Shown here piece after piece: positions 15,932-24,435 of a DNA stretch of 64,000 bases. The DNA comes from Amycolatopsis lurida (lineage in GTDB: Bacteria; Actinomycetota; Actinomycetes; Mycobacteriales; Pseudonocardiaceae). The stretch is from NCBI RefSeq assembly GCF_900105055.1, contig NZ_FNTA01000003.1:62001-126000 (forward strand), given 5' to 3'. The stretch's first letter is position 1. Each line of letters starts with the position of its first letter. Made by a program: the position numbers and the translations under genes. Under the pieces are notes generated by a model, which ran no database searches, was not told the DNA's origin, and was given only the letters and a program-made list of their open reading frames with translations.

Positions 15932-16675
15932 ATGATGAATTCAGGGGGCACACGCGCCTTGGCGCTGGAATCCGTGAGCAAGGTCTACGGATCCGGTGAC
16001 GGCGCGGTCACGGCCTTGAACGGGGTGACCGTCGAGGTGCGCAAGGGCTCGTTCACCGCGGTGATGGGACCGTCGGGATCGGGCAAGAGCACCTTCCTGC
16101 ACTGCGCGGCGGGCCTGGACAAGCCGAGTTCCGGCCGGGTGCTGCTGGGGGACACGGAGCTGAACAGGCTGCGTGAGAAAGCGCTCACCGAGCTGCGGCG
16201 GACCCGGATCGGGTTCATCTTCCAGGCCTACAACCTGTTGCCGTCCTTGAACGTGCTGCAGAACATCACGCTGCCGATGCGGCTGGCCGGGAAGAAGCCG
16301 GATCCGCAGTGGCTGCGTGAGATCGTCGAAGGGGTCGGGATCGCGAAGCGGCTCGAACACCGCCCGTCGGAGCTCTCCGGCGGCCAGCAGCAGCGGGTCG
16401 CGATCGCCCGCGCGCTGATCACCCGGCCCGAGGTCGTCCTCGCCGACGAACCGACCGGGGCACTGGACACGCGCACCGCGCGCCAGGTCCTCGATCTGCT
16501 TCGCTCCATTGTGGACAGCATGGGCCAGACCGTGCTGATGGTCACCCACGATCCGGTCGCGGCTTCGGCCGCGCACGGCGTGCTGTTCCTCGCCGACGGC
16601 AAGCTGGCGGGCCATCTCCCGCAGCCGACCCCGGAGCGGGTCGCCGAGCGCATGACCCACCTCGGGGAGTGGTGA
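15932..16675 (+). CDS. ABC transporter ATP-binding protein, MacB/LolD type
   Basis: A 247-residue ATPase with Walker A GPSGSGKST, Q-loop FIFQAYNLLPS, signature LSGGQQQRVAIARAL, Walker B VVLADEPTGALD and the switch His in MVTHD. The LADEPTGALD form is typical of the MacB/LolD/FtsE group that drives FtsX-like permeases rather than solute importers. The start is ATG 15932 or 15935, behind AAGGGGA. It is followed after 4 bp by the permease gene. It probably exports lipids, peptides or antimicrobial compounds. The substrate is unknown. Confidence 0.92.
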   Translation: MMNSGGTRALALESVSKVYGSGDGAVTALNGVTVEVRKGSFTAVMGPSGSGKSTFLHCAAGLDKPSSGRVLLGDTELNRLREKALTELRRTRIGFIFQAYNLLPSLNVLQNITLPMRLAGKKPDPQWLREIVEGVGIAKRLEHRPSELSGGQQQRVAIARALITRPEVVLADEPTGALDTRTARQVLDLLRSIVDSMGQTVLMVTHDPVAASAAHGVLFLADGKLAGHLPQPTPERVAERMTHLGEW

Positions 16676-16679
16676 CGTC

Positions 16680-19250
16680 ATGTGGGATTTGGCTTGGCAG
16701 ACGATCAAGACCCGCTTGAGTGGTTTCGTCGGCGCGTTCGTCGCGATCCTCTGCGGGACGGCGCTGGTCGCCGGTTGCGGCATCCTGATGGAATCCGGCC
16801 TGCGCGCGGGTGTCCCGACACAGCGGTACGCGGACGCGGCGGTCGTCGTCGGCGGTCAGCAGAAGGTCGACCCGCCTGGCGCCGGTCCGCTCGAGACCCA
16901 GCAGGTCGCCGAGCAGGCTTCGGTGCCGGTGAGCCTGGCCGGGACGATCTCCGCGGTGCCGGGCGTCCGCGGTGTGGTGGCGGAGCAGAGCTTCCCGGCC
17001 ACCGTGGTGACGGCCGACGGCCGGACGCTGAACGGTCCCGAAGGCGGCCAGTCGCTGGGCCACAACTGGGACGCCGCGCCGCTGGCGCCGTTTTCACTGC
17101 GTGACGGCCGGGCGCCCGCGGGCGCCGACGAGGTCGTCCTGGACGCGGACCTGGCGTCGCGGAGCGGGGTGTCGGCCGGTCAGCGGGTGAAGATCGCCGT
17201 CCGCTCGGCGCCGGTGGAGTTCCGGGTCTCCGGTATCGCCGCCCCGAAGTCGGGCGACGGCCTCGCCCGGCAATCCGCGGTGTTCTTCTCGGCGGAGAAG
17301 GCCGCCGAACTCGCCGGGACACCCGGACAGGCGCACGCGATCGGTGTGCTGGCGGACCCGGGTGTCACGCCGGGCGACCTCGCCGACCGGATCCGCGACG
17401 CGATCGGTACCGACAAGGTGACGGTGACGACGGGGGTCGAGCGCAGCACGGTCGAGTTCCTCGACGTCAGCCAGACCAGGATGCTGCTGATGGCGCTGGC
17501 CGGCTCGTTCGGCGGCTTCGCGCTTCTCATCGCGGTGTTCGTCGTGGCCAGCACGCTGGCGCTGGTCATCAACCAGCGTCGCCGGGAGTTCGCGTTGCTG
17601 CGGGCGATCGCGGCGACCCCCCAGCAGATCCGCAAGCTCATCGGCGCCGAGACGATGATCGTCGCGATGGTCGCCGGGGTACTGGGCAGCGGACTCGGTG
17701 TGGCCGTCGGATTCGGGCTGAGGAACGCGTTCGGGGCCATCGGGGTGATCCCGCCGGACTTCGAACTGGCGATCAGCCCGATCCCGCTCGTCGCCGCGCT
17801 GGCGCTCGGCCTCGGCACGGCGCGCCTGGCCGCCTGGTCGGCGTCGCGGCGCCCGTCGTCGATCCGGCCGGTGGAGGCACTCGGCGAGGCCGCGGTGGAG
17901 CGGCGCGAACTCGGGCGTGTCCGTGTCCTCATCGGCTGTGCGCTGGTGGTGGCAGGTCTCGGTGGATCGATGGTCCCGATCTTCCTCAGCGGCGACGCGG
18001 GCCTCGCGGCTTCGGGGAGTTCGTCATTGATCATCGTGATCGGGCTGGCCGTGCTCGGCCCGAAGGTGGTCGCGGTGATGACGCGGCTGCTCGCGCCGGT
18101 GCTCAACCGGACGTCGCGGATCAGCGGTTACCTGGCCGCGGCGAACAACCAGACCAACGCGCGCCGCCTCGCCGCCGCGGTGACACCGGTGATGCTGGCG
18201 GTCTCGTTCGCGTTGACGATGTTCTACAGCCAGACCTCCGCGGCCGCCGCGCGACAGGAGGAGACCGTCGCGTCGACCACCGCGGACCATGTGCTCGCCG
18301 GCGGCACGGGCGGGCTCTCGCCGGAGGTCGCCGAGGCGGCGCGGCGGATCCCCGGCGTCGCCGCCGCGACCTCGGTCGTCCGCACCGAGGTGATCAACAC
18401 GGTGCAGGAACAGGACAGCCTGCGCGTCGAGCGGTACCCGGCGCAGGGACTGGACGGCGCGCAGATCCGCGGGAACCTCGAGCTGGGCGTGGTGTCGGGC
18501 AAGATCACCGACCTGACCGGGAACACCGTCGCGATGAGCGAATCGGAAGCAGGCTGGTACGAGAAGAAGATCGGCGACGAGGTCGAGTTCTACTTCGGTG
18601 ACGGCGCTCCGGCCAAACTGCGGCTGGTCGCCACCTACACCCGCGACCAGGCTTTCGGCCGCTACGTGCTGCCCGCCGACCTCGCCAGGGCGCACACCGG
18701 CGATCGGCTGGACGACGCGGTGCTGGTGCGACAGCAGCCCGACGCGGACGCCGCCACCGTGACCGCCGCGCTGAACGATCTCGCGACCCGCTACCCGGGA
18801 CTCGCCGTGACACCGGGGTCGGCGGTGGCCGCCCCCGCCGGCGGGCAGCAGCAGGCCCAGTTCTACGTGAACCTGGTCGCGGTCGGCGTGATCCTCGGCT
18901 ATGTCGTGATCTCCGTGGCGAACACCCTGGTGATGAGCACGGCGCAGCGTTCCCGGGAGTTCGCGCTCCTGCGCCTGATCGGCACGACGAAACGCCAGGT
19001 CGTGCGGATGATGCGCTTCGAAGCGCTGACGACCGTCGGTGTCGCGGCGCTGCTGGGGACCGTGGTGGCGGGGGTTCCGCTGGTACTGCTGAACCTCGGC
19101 CTGCGCGGCACACCGCTGCCGTCCGGCACGATCACCGTCTTCGGCGGGGTCATCGCCGGGGCGATCCTGCTCGGCGTCCTGTCGCTCGGTCTCGCCACCC
19201 GCGTGGCGCTGCGGTCGAAGCCGATCGAAGCGATCGGTCTCCGCGAGTAA
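16680..19250 (+). CDS. FtsX/MacB-like ABC permease with two FtsX domains
   Basis: An 856-residue membrane protein. A first helix near residues 15-35 leads to an extracytoplasmic MacB-like domain (about 40-260), then three helices (LIAVFVVASTLALVI region), a further helix pair, a second extracellular domain (about 530-710) and a final three-helix FtsX domain. RREFALLRAIAATPQQ and SREFALLRLIGTTKRQ are the paired conserved FtsX sequences after the first helix of each domain. It forms a transporter with the ATPase encoded just upstream. No two-component regulator lies adjacent. Confidence 0.9.
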   Translation: MWDLAWQTIKTRLSGFVGAFVAILCGTALVAGCGILMESGLRAGVPTQRYADAAVVVGGQQKVDPPGAGPLETQQVAEQASVPVSLAGTISAVPGVRGVVAEQSFPATVVTADGRTLNGPEGGQSLGHNWDAAPLAPFSLRDGRAPAGADEVVLDADLASRSGVSAGQRVKIAVRSAPVEFRVSGIAAPKSGDGLARQSAVFFSAEKAAELAGTPGQAHAIGVLADPGVTPGDLADRIRDAIGTDKVTVTTGVERSTVEFLDVSQTRMLLMALAGSFGGFALLIAVFVVASTLALVINQRRREFALLRAIAATPQQIRKLIGAETMIVAMVAGVLGSGLGVAVGFGLRNAFGAIGVIPPDFELAISPIPLVAALALGLGTARLAAWSASRRPSSIRPVEALGEAAVERRELGRVRVLIGCALVVAGLGGSMVPIFLSGDAGLAASGSSSLIIVIGLAVLGPKVVAVMTRLLAPVLNRTSRISGYLAAANNQTNARRLAAAVTPVMLAVSFALTMFYSQTSAAAARQEETVASTTADHVLAGGTGGLSPEVAEAARRIPGVAAATSVVRTEVINTVQEQDSLRVERYPAQGLDGAQIRGNLELGVVSGKITDLTGNTVAMSESEAGWYEKKIGDEVEFYFGDGAPAKLRLVATYTRDQAFGRYVLPADLARAHTGDRLDDAVLVRQQPDADAATVTAALNDLATRYPGLAVTPGSAVAAPAGGQQQAQFYVNLVAVGVILGYVVISVANTLVMSTAQRSREFALLRLIGTTKRQVVRMMRFEALTTVGVAALLGTVVAGVPLVLLNLGLRGTPLPSGTITVFGGVIAGAILLGVLSLGLATRVALRSKPIEAIGLRE

Positions 19251-19269
19251 CGCGTTCCCCGTCGTCCGG

Positions 19270-20619
19270 TCAGCCCTCCGCGGCAGGCCGGACGGCGGGG
19301 ATCTTCCCGCCGCGGAAAGCGTCCACGAACAACCGGTGGTCGTCTCGTGACTGCTCGGCATAGGCCATCCCGAACTCGGTCAGCGTGCGGACGAACTCCT
19401 CCTCGCGGTCGCCGATCACCGCGGCGATGGCCGCTTCGCTCTGGAAATCGACGAGGGTCTGCTCGGAGTCCGAATCGGACACACAGTGCATCTTCGCGGT
19501 GGCCCGGCCGAGGTAGTCGAGGACCGGCCCCATCTCCGACGGCTCGGTCAGATCCGACCAGTCCAGGTCGTCGACGTAAGGCGAGAGCTCCGAGACGACG
19601 AACCCGGTCCCGTCGATCTCCGTGTACCCCAGCCAGGGATCCGCGTGCGCCTGCAACGCGCGCTGCGAGACGGCGGTCCGGTGCCCCTCGTTGGTGAAGT
19701 AGCCGCGGATGCTCTCTTCGGACACGATGCGGCTCGGCGCGGCGACGTTTCCCTGCTTCATGGAGAGGACGACGTCGTTCTCGAGTGCCTGGGTGCGGCC
19801 TTCGACGAGGATGTTGTACGCGGGCAGCCCGGCGGAGCCGATGCCGAATCCGGTCCGGCCGACGATGTCCTTGACCCGGTAGGTGATGCTGCCGAACCGC
19901 TTGTTCTCCGGAATGGTGTCCAAATAGGACTCGAAGGCCTTGGTCGCGATCTCGTGCTCGGCCTTCTCGAGGACCCGGACACCGGGCCCGTGCCGGAACC
20001 TGCGGTCGTAGTCCTCCACAGTGGTCAGTTCGTCGAGCAGATCGATCCGGGTCTTGAGCCGGGCTCTCAGGAGGACCTGGTGCAGGACGCCCTCGGTGCT
20101 GTCCAGCTGGAGGCGGACGAGTTCGTCGCCGGGCCGCTCGGCGTACTCGCGGACCTGTTTGACGTAGGCGCGCAGGTAGGTGCCGATCAGCGTCTGGATG
20201 TCGTCGTCCGAGATCGCCTTGCTCCACGCCAGCAGCGCGACACTGGCGGCGAGCCGTTTGAGGTCCCAGGTGAAGCAGCCGAGGTACGCCTCGTCGAAGT
20301 CGTTGACGTCGAACACCAGTGTCCCCGAAGAATCCATGTAGCTGCCGAAGTTCTCGGCGTGCAGGTCGCCCTGGATCCACACGCGACTGGTTTCGGCGTT
20401 CGCCCACGGATCGTCCTCGTGCGCCATGTCCGCGTAGAACAGGCACGCCGAGCCCCGGTAGAAGGCGAACGGGGCGGCAGCCATCTTGCGGAACTTGCGG
20501 CGGAACGCGTCGGCGTCCGCGCGCATGAGGTCCTCGAAGGCCTCCACCAGCACTTCGACGATCCGCGCCTGACGTTCGTCCTCGCCCTGCTCACGGATCA
20601 ATCCGACCACACCTGCCAT
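19270..20619 (-). CDS. DUF2252 family protein
   Basis: A 449-residue protein of the uncharacterised DUF2252 family. It contains GDLHAENFG and DVNDFDEA, which resemble the catalytic loop and metal-binding motifs of aminoglycoside phosphotransferase-like kinases, so a small-molecule kinase activity is possible. The ATG at 20619 is chosen because GGAGG lies 6 bp upstream; a GTG one codon earlier also fits. It converges on the ABC permease gene with 19 bp between. No signal peptide. Confidence 0.85.
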   Translation of the reverse strand: MAGVVGLIREQGEDERQARIVEVLVEAFEDLMRADADAFRRKFRKMAAAPFAFYRGSACLFYADMAHEDDPWANAETSRVWIQGDLHAENFGSYMDSSGTLVFDVNDFDEAYLGCFTWDLKRLAASVALLAWSKAISDDDIQTLIGTYLRAYVKQVREYAERPGDELVRLQLDSTEGVLHQVLLRARLKTRIDLLDELTTVEDYDRRFRHGPGVRVLEKAEHEIATKAFESYLDTIPENKRFGSITYRVKDIVGRTGFGIGSAGLPAYNILVEGRTQALENDVVLSMKQGNVAAPSRIVSEESIRGYFTNEGHRTAVSQRALQAHADPWLGYTEIDGTGFVVSELSPYVDDLDWSDLTEPSEMGPVLDYLGRATAKMHCVSDSDSEQTLVDFQSEAAIAAVIGDREEEFVRTLTEFGMAYAEQSRDDHRLFVDAFRGGKIPAVRPAAEG

Positions 20620-20670
20620 CACGACCTCCAGACGTCGTTCACGGTGCCACAGGTCGGTTCGCCGGGCAGG

Positions 20671-21438
20671 TCAGATCTTCCGGAAACGCGCGTCCAGCAG
20701 CGCGAAGGCGCCGAACGCGGCGATTCCCGCCGCGAGCGTAAGGAGCATCGGAACGCCGTAGGGCTGAGCGACGAGCGTCTTCAGGGCCACGTCGAGCCCG
20801 CTCGCCTTGGCGGGGTCGAAGGTGACCGCGGCGACGACCGTCAGCACACCGATGGTGCCGTACGCGGCGGAGAGCGCGATCCAGCCGATCTGCCCGAGCC
20901 GGATCGTCGTGGTGCGGGTCGGCCCGGACGCGCCGCCGAAGTCGAGTTCCCGCACGAAGGTCTTCCGGAAGCCGCGCTGGGCGAGGAACACCGCCACCGC
21001 GACGACGGTGATCCCGGCGGTCGTGACCAGGGCCTGGCCGTAGGACTCCGCGAGGATCCCGGCGACGAGTGAGCCTTGCCCGTCGTCGGCGCCCGCGACG
21101 GCGGTCTTCACCGCGCTGTAGGACACGAGGCCGTACAGCACGACCTCGATGGCGCTGACGATCCGGCGCACGGTCCGCCGCCGCGCTTTGACGTGCCGAT
21201 GCCCGGTGATCGCCTCGCTGAGCTGCCACAACGCCAGGACGGCGAGACCGGCGGCGATCACCCACAGCAGCCACGCGCCGCCCTCGGCGACCACCATTTG
21301 CAGTGCGCCCGCCTTGTCCGCCTTCGCCTTGTCACCGAGCGCGACCTGAGCCGCGAGCCAGGCGACGAGCAGGTGCACGACCGCGTAGCAGACGAGCCCG
21401 CCTCGGGCGATCAGGCCGAACGTCTTGCTCTCGCGCAT
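20671..21438 (-). CDS. DUF1206 membrane protein
   Basis: A 255-residue protein with six hydrophobic helices arranged as three helical-hairpin repeats, each starting with a GLI/RGL, YGL or GQIGW-like segment. This is the DUF1206 pattern. I start it at ATG 21438, preceded by AAGGAT. An upstream extension to 21519 has no ribosome site. It lies 51 bp upstream of the DUF2252 gene on the same strand, so the two may be cotranscribed. Function is unknown. Confidence 0.82.
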   Translation of the reverse strand: MRESKTFGLIARGGLVCYAVVHLLVAWLAAQVALGDKAKADKAGALQMVVAEGGAWLLWVIAAGLAVLALWQLSEAITGHRHVKARRRTVRRIVSAIEVVLYGLVSYSAVKTAVAGADDGQGSLVAGILAESYGQALVTTAGITVVAVAVFLAQRGFRKTFVRELDFGGASGPTRTTTIRLGQIGWIALSAAYGTIGVLTVVAAVTFDPAKASGLDVALKTLVAQPYGVPMLLTLAAGIAAFGAFALLDARFRKI

Positions 21439-21569
21439 CGGGAGATCCTTGCCGAGCGGACGGCCGCACGCCAGGGCCGGTAGGAGCAACATGTCGGGCA
21501 GGTCACTCTTGATCTCCACCGAGGTCGAGGGTGAAGGCTCGGGTTCACCATCTGTTTCGAGGAGTGAAC

Positions 21570-21929
21570 ATGGGCGAGGACAGAGGTTTCTACTCGATCA
21601 TCGAGTACGCGGTCGACGGACCGGAGACCCAGGCGGCGTTGATCGAGGCCTTCGCGGAGATCCAGGACCGCTGGGTCCGGTTCTACCCGGGCTACGTTTC
21701 GGCCCGTTTCCACGCGAGCGTGGACGGGACGAGGGTCGTGAACGTCGTCAGCTGGGCGAGTGAAGCGGACTACCGGCACTTCGAAGAGACCTCGGATACC
21801 GCGGGACGGCTCGCGGCCATCCAAGCCGCGCTCGACGGCCTGCCCGGCGAGGTCGAGTCACTGGTCAGTGCGAATCCCCGCTACCGCGTCGTACGGGAGA
21901 CGGGCCCTGGCCCGCGAATCGCCGGCTGA
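21570..21929 (+). CDS. Antibiotic biosynthesis monooxygenase (ABM) domain protein
   Basis: A 119-residue single ABM-fold protein. YSIIEYAVDGPE forms the first strand, and FYPGYVSARFHASVDGTRVVNVVSW matches the strand-turn-strand core (quoted in pieces by position 35-60 of the product). Proteins of this fold oxygenate phenolic substrates without cofactors or have other small-molecule roles. GAGGAG lies 6 bp before the ATG at 21570. Its 3' end overlaps the end of the converging DJ-1-like gene by 65 bp. Confidence 0.75.
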   Translation: MGEDRGFYSIIEYAVDGPETQAALIEAFAEIQDRWVRFYPGYVSARFHASVDGTRVVNVVSWASEADYRHFEETSDTAGRLAAIQAALDGLPGEVESLVSANPRYRVVRETGPGPRIAG

Positions 21930-23217
21930 CGGCGCGGATCCCGAAGGCCGCGAGCAGGCCGAGGGCGGCCAACCCGAACGGCCGGAGCGTGACCGTCCAC
22001 GGCCACGCTTCGCCGTCGAGCGCGAGGTGGTCGGTCCGGTACTCCAGTGTTCTGGCAGTCCACCGCGTGGTCGCGCTGTCCGTGGTGCGGACGAGGTCTT
22101 CGAGTACGGCGTCGAACGGGAACCCCGGCACCGAGTGCAGGTACACCGGTGCGAGCCCGGAGTATCGGTCGGCGGCGTGACTCGCGGCCGCGTCGGTGCC
22201 GGGCACGATCAGCCGGTCGAGCTCGGTGGTGGGGGTGCCGCGCGGCGCGAAGGTCAGTCCGTGCCGGGACCGGATCGGCGTGCCGTCGAGACCGACCGCC
22301 CGCGTCTCGACCGCGAGGGACTGGCCGTAGGTGTCGAACACCGCGGCCAGTTCCAGCTCGCGGATCCCGGTCGTCAGCAGGACTTCCAGCCTGGGCTTGT
22401 CCCACCGGAAGGCGGTGTTGAACCCGACCACGGTGTCCGCGGCTTCGAAGGTGTTCTGCGTCATAGGCGGGCTGGAGCCGGGGGAGTAGTGGGCCCAGCC
22501 GACGGCTTCCGCCGCCTTCCGCGCGGTCTCGGTGCCGGCGAAGCGCTCGGTGAGCCGGAGTGCCCCGTCGATCCCGGAGAGGATCCCCGCCGTGGTCAGA
22601 ATGTTCCCGTCGTCGACGTAGCGCGTGCCGCGAATCCAGTCCACGGCGGGGAACTCGTCGTCGAAGCCGTCGATGCGGATCCAGTGCGCGGTGGCTTTCC
22701 GCCCGTCGAGGAGCCCGGCCGTCGCGAGCACGCCCGAACCGTTGCAGACGCTCATGAGCAGCGAGCCCCGCGCCGACTGCCGCTTCAGCCAGTCGGTCAC
22801 TGGCCGCGTGGTCGGCTCGCCGAGATCCGGCAACGCGGGCACCACCACGACGTCCGGCGCGGCGGACGAGAGCAGCCTGTCGAGGTCGGCGAAACCCAGG
22901 TCCGGGATGAGGTCGAGGCCGCCGGTCAGCGTGACCGGCCGGACCTCCGGCGCGACGGTGTAGACGTTGAACGCGCCGGACGCCGCCAGGACCTCGTAGG
23001 GCGCGAGCGCGTCGGAGACGACGGCACCCTCGTTCCCCACGACGACCACCGCGGTCGGTTTCACGGGATCGTGCGGCCGGTGGGCCGGGCGCGGCGTGAT
23101 GCCGTCGCTTCTCGGCGTGTAGCGGTCTTCGAAGCTGGCGTTGAGGGTGACCGCGCCGAAGGTGACCGGCAGAGCCAGCGCGGCGACGGTGAACGCCAGC
23201 ACGGTGAAAAATCGCAT
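21865..23217 (-). CDS. Membrane-anchored DJ-1/PfpI family protein
   Basis: A 450-residue protein with a signal or anchor helix (about 3-22) and a second helix near 415-435. The first GATase1/DJ-1 domain (about 55-235) begins with PTAVVVVGNEGAVVSD and has the nucleophile-elbow Cys in SVCNGSGVLA. A second, degenerate domain follows (about 270-390). It begins 2 bp after the stop of the small membrane protein gene, so the two form an operon. This architecture recalls extracytoplasmic AraC-like or DJ-1 sensors, but no DNA-binding domain is present. Role unknown. Confidence 0.75.
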   Translation of the reverse strand: MRFFTVLAFTVAALALPVTFGAVTLNASFEDRYTPRSDGITPRPAHRPHDPVKPTAVVVVGNEGAVVSDALAPYEVLAASGAFNVYTVAPEVRPVTLTGGLDLIPDLGFADLDRLLSSAAPDVVVVPALPDLGEPTTRPVTDWLKRQSARGSLLMSVCNGSGVLATAGLLDGRKATAHWIRIDGFDDEFPAVDWIRGTRYVDDGNILTTAGILSGIDGALRLTERFAGTETARKAAEAVGWAHYSPGSSPPMTQNTFEAADTVVGFNTAFRWDKPRLEVLLTTGIRELELAAVFDTYGQSLAVETRAVGLDGTPIRSRHGLTFAPRGTPTTELDRLIVPGTDAAASHAADRYSGLAPVYLHSVPGFPFDAVLEDLVRTTDSATTRWTARTLEYRTDHLALDGEAWPWTVTLRPFGLAALGLLAAFGIRAVSRRFAGQGPSPVRRGSGDSH

Positions 23218-23219
23218 GG

Positions 23220-23618
23220 TCAGAGCCCGTAGTCGGTGCGGCGGCGGAACATGGCGCCGAGCATCGCGGGCACCATCAGCACGTGCCCGGCCGTCATCAC
23301 TGTCGATCCCGAGATCAAGCCGGTCCAGAAGAACGGCAGGAACAGCAGATACGGCACGTACATCGCGGCCGACATCTCGGCGATCGAAGCCCAGCCGTGA
23401 CGCCGGATCCGCATCCACAGCGCCATGCCGAGCGACATGTTCGTGGCCATCACCAAGGCGTTCGCGGTCACGTTCCCGGGAAGGCCCGGCCACAGGAACG
23501 ACCAGACCGGCTCCAGGACGATCATTCCGGCCACCATCGCGACCAGCATTTCCACGGCGTGGCGGATGAAGTGCAGGACGGCCTGCTTACGGGTCTTCGG
23601 TTCTGTCGTGTGCTTCAT
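23220..23618 (-). CDS. Small four-helix membrane protein
   Basis: The 132-residue product has a short cytoplasmic N-terminus (TEPKTRKQAV) and four hydrophobic helices, with PGLPGNVTANALVMATNMSL between the first two. I do not recognise a named family. The GGGAG ribosome site lies 6 bp before the ATG at 23618. The frame stays open upstream through the 21-bp repeats, but that part has no start signal and is not included. It is the first gene of an operon with the DJ-1-like gene. Confidence 0.7.
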   Translation of the reverse strand: MKHTTEPKTRKQAVLHFIRHAVEMLVAMVAGMIVLEPVWSFLWPGLPGNVTANALVMATNMSLGMALWMRIRRHGWASIAEMSAAMYVPYLLFLPFFWTGLISGSTVMTAGHVLMVPAMLGAMFRRRTDYGL

Positions 23619-23719
23619 TTCGGCTCCCTCGGTCGATGCGATGGGAGCAATGTTCGGCCGAGGCGGGGCACGGGAGCAGGTGCCGGAAGTCATGTGCGAG
23701 GTCATGTGACCGCGTCGTG

Positions 23720-23782
23720 CGTGTGTCGTCCATCCAGTCACGCGTGTCGTCCGTCTGATCACGCGTGTCGTCCATCCAGTCA
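23720..23782. repeat. Three tandem 21-bp repeats
   Basis: Three head-to-tail copies of CGYGTGTCGTCCATCCAGTCA start at 23720, 23741 and 23762. The middle copy differs at three positions. They lie between the start of the small membrane protein gene and the end of the response regulator gene. Because 21 is a multiple of three, they leave a minus-strand frame open, but there is no evidence that it is translated. Confidence 0.85.
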
Positions 23783-23793
23783 CGACTCGCCGA

Positions 23794-24435
23794 TCAGAAC
23801 AGGCCGAGCTCCTTCGCGCGCAGGGCCGCCTGGGTGCGATCCCGCACCTGGAGCTTGGACAGGACGTTCGTCACGAGGTTCTTCACGGTGCCCTCGGCGA
23901 GGAACAGCGTCTTGGCGATCTCGCGGTTGCTGCGGCCGTCCGCCAGGAGCCGGACGACCTCGAGTTCACGCTCCGAAAGCGGGGTCGCCAACGGCCGAGG
24001 TGCCTCGGCGGGCAGCCGCGCCACCCTCGCGATGAGCTTCGCCGCGACCGAGGGTTGCAGCACCGATTCGCCCCGTTGGGCCGCGACCAGCGCTTCGACC
24101 AGCCGCGTCGACGAGACGTCCTTGAGCAGATAGCCGACGGCGCCCGCACGCAACGCGGCGAACACGTCCTCGTCGTCGTCGAACGTCGTCAGCGCCAGGA
24201 CGCGCACGTCCGGTTGCTCGGCCCGAAGCCGCGCGGTGGCCGCGATCCCGTCCAGCACCGGCATCCGCAGGTCCATCAGCGCGACGTCGGGACGGAGTTC
24301 GGCGCAGAGCCGGACGGCCTCCTCGCCGTTCGCGGCCTCACCGACGACATCGATCTCCGGCTGGACCTCCAGCAGGGTCGCCAACGCTTCGCGGAACAAC
24401 GCCTGGTCGTCGACGATCAGCACCCGGACGCTCAT
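23794..24435 (-). CDS. NarL/LuxR-family response regulator
   Basis: A 213-residue regulator. The receiver domain has Asp pair VDDQ, phospho-acceptor Asp in VALMDLRMPV (about residue 54) and Lys in YLLKDVS. The C-terminal helix-turn-helix (LSERELEVVRLLADGRSNREIA, about 150-205) is a LuxR type. It overlaps the upstream kinase gene by 4 bp. Its target genes are not evident; the adjacent DJ-1/membrane protein operon is a possible one. Confidence 0.92.
   Translation of the reverse strand: MSVRVLIVDDQALFREALATLLEVQPEIDVVGEAANGEEAVRLCAELRPDVALMDLRMPVLDGIAATARLRAEQPDVRVLALTTFDDDEDVFAALRAGAVGYLLKDVSSTRLVEALVAAQRGESVLQPSVAAKLIARVARLPAEAPRPLATPLSERELEVVRLLADGRSNREIAKTLFLAEGTVKNLVTNVLSKLQVRDRTQAALRAKELGLF

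Noticed and set aside
23720..23782. CRISPR array
   Set aside because: The 21-bp units are directly adjacent with no spacers, and no cas genes are present.
23619..23783. Upstream extension of the small membrane protein through the 21-bp repeats
   Set aside because: No ribosome site, repetitive Thr/Arg sequence, and a good start with ribosome site exists at 23618.
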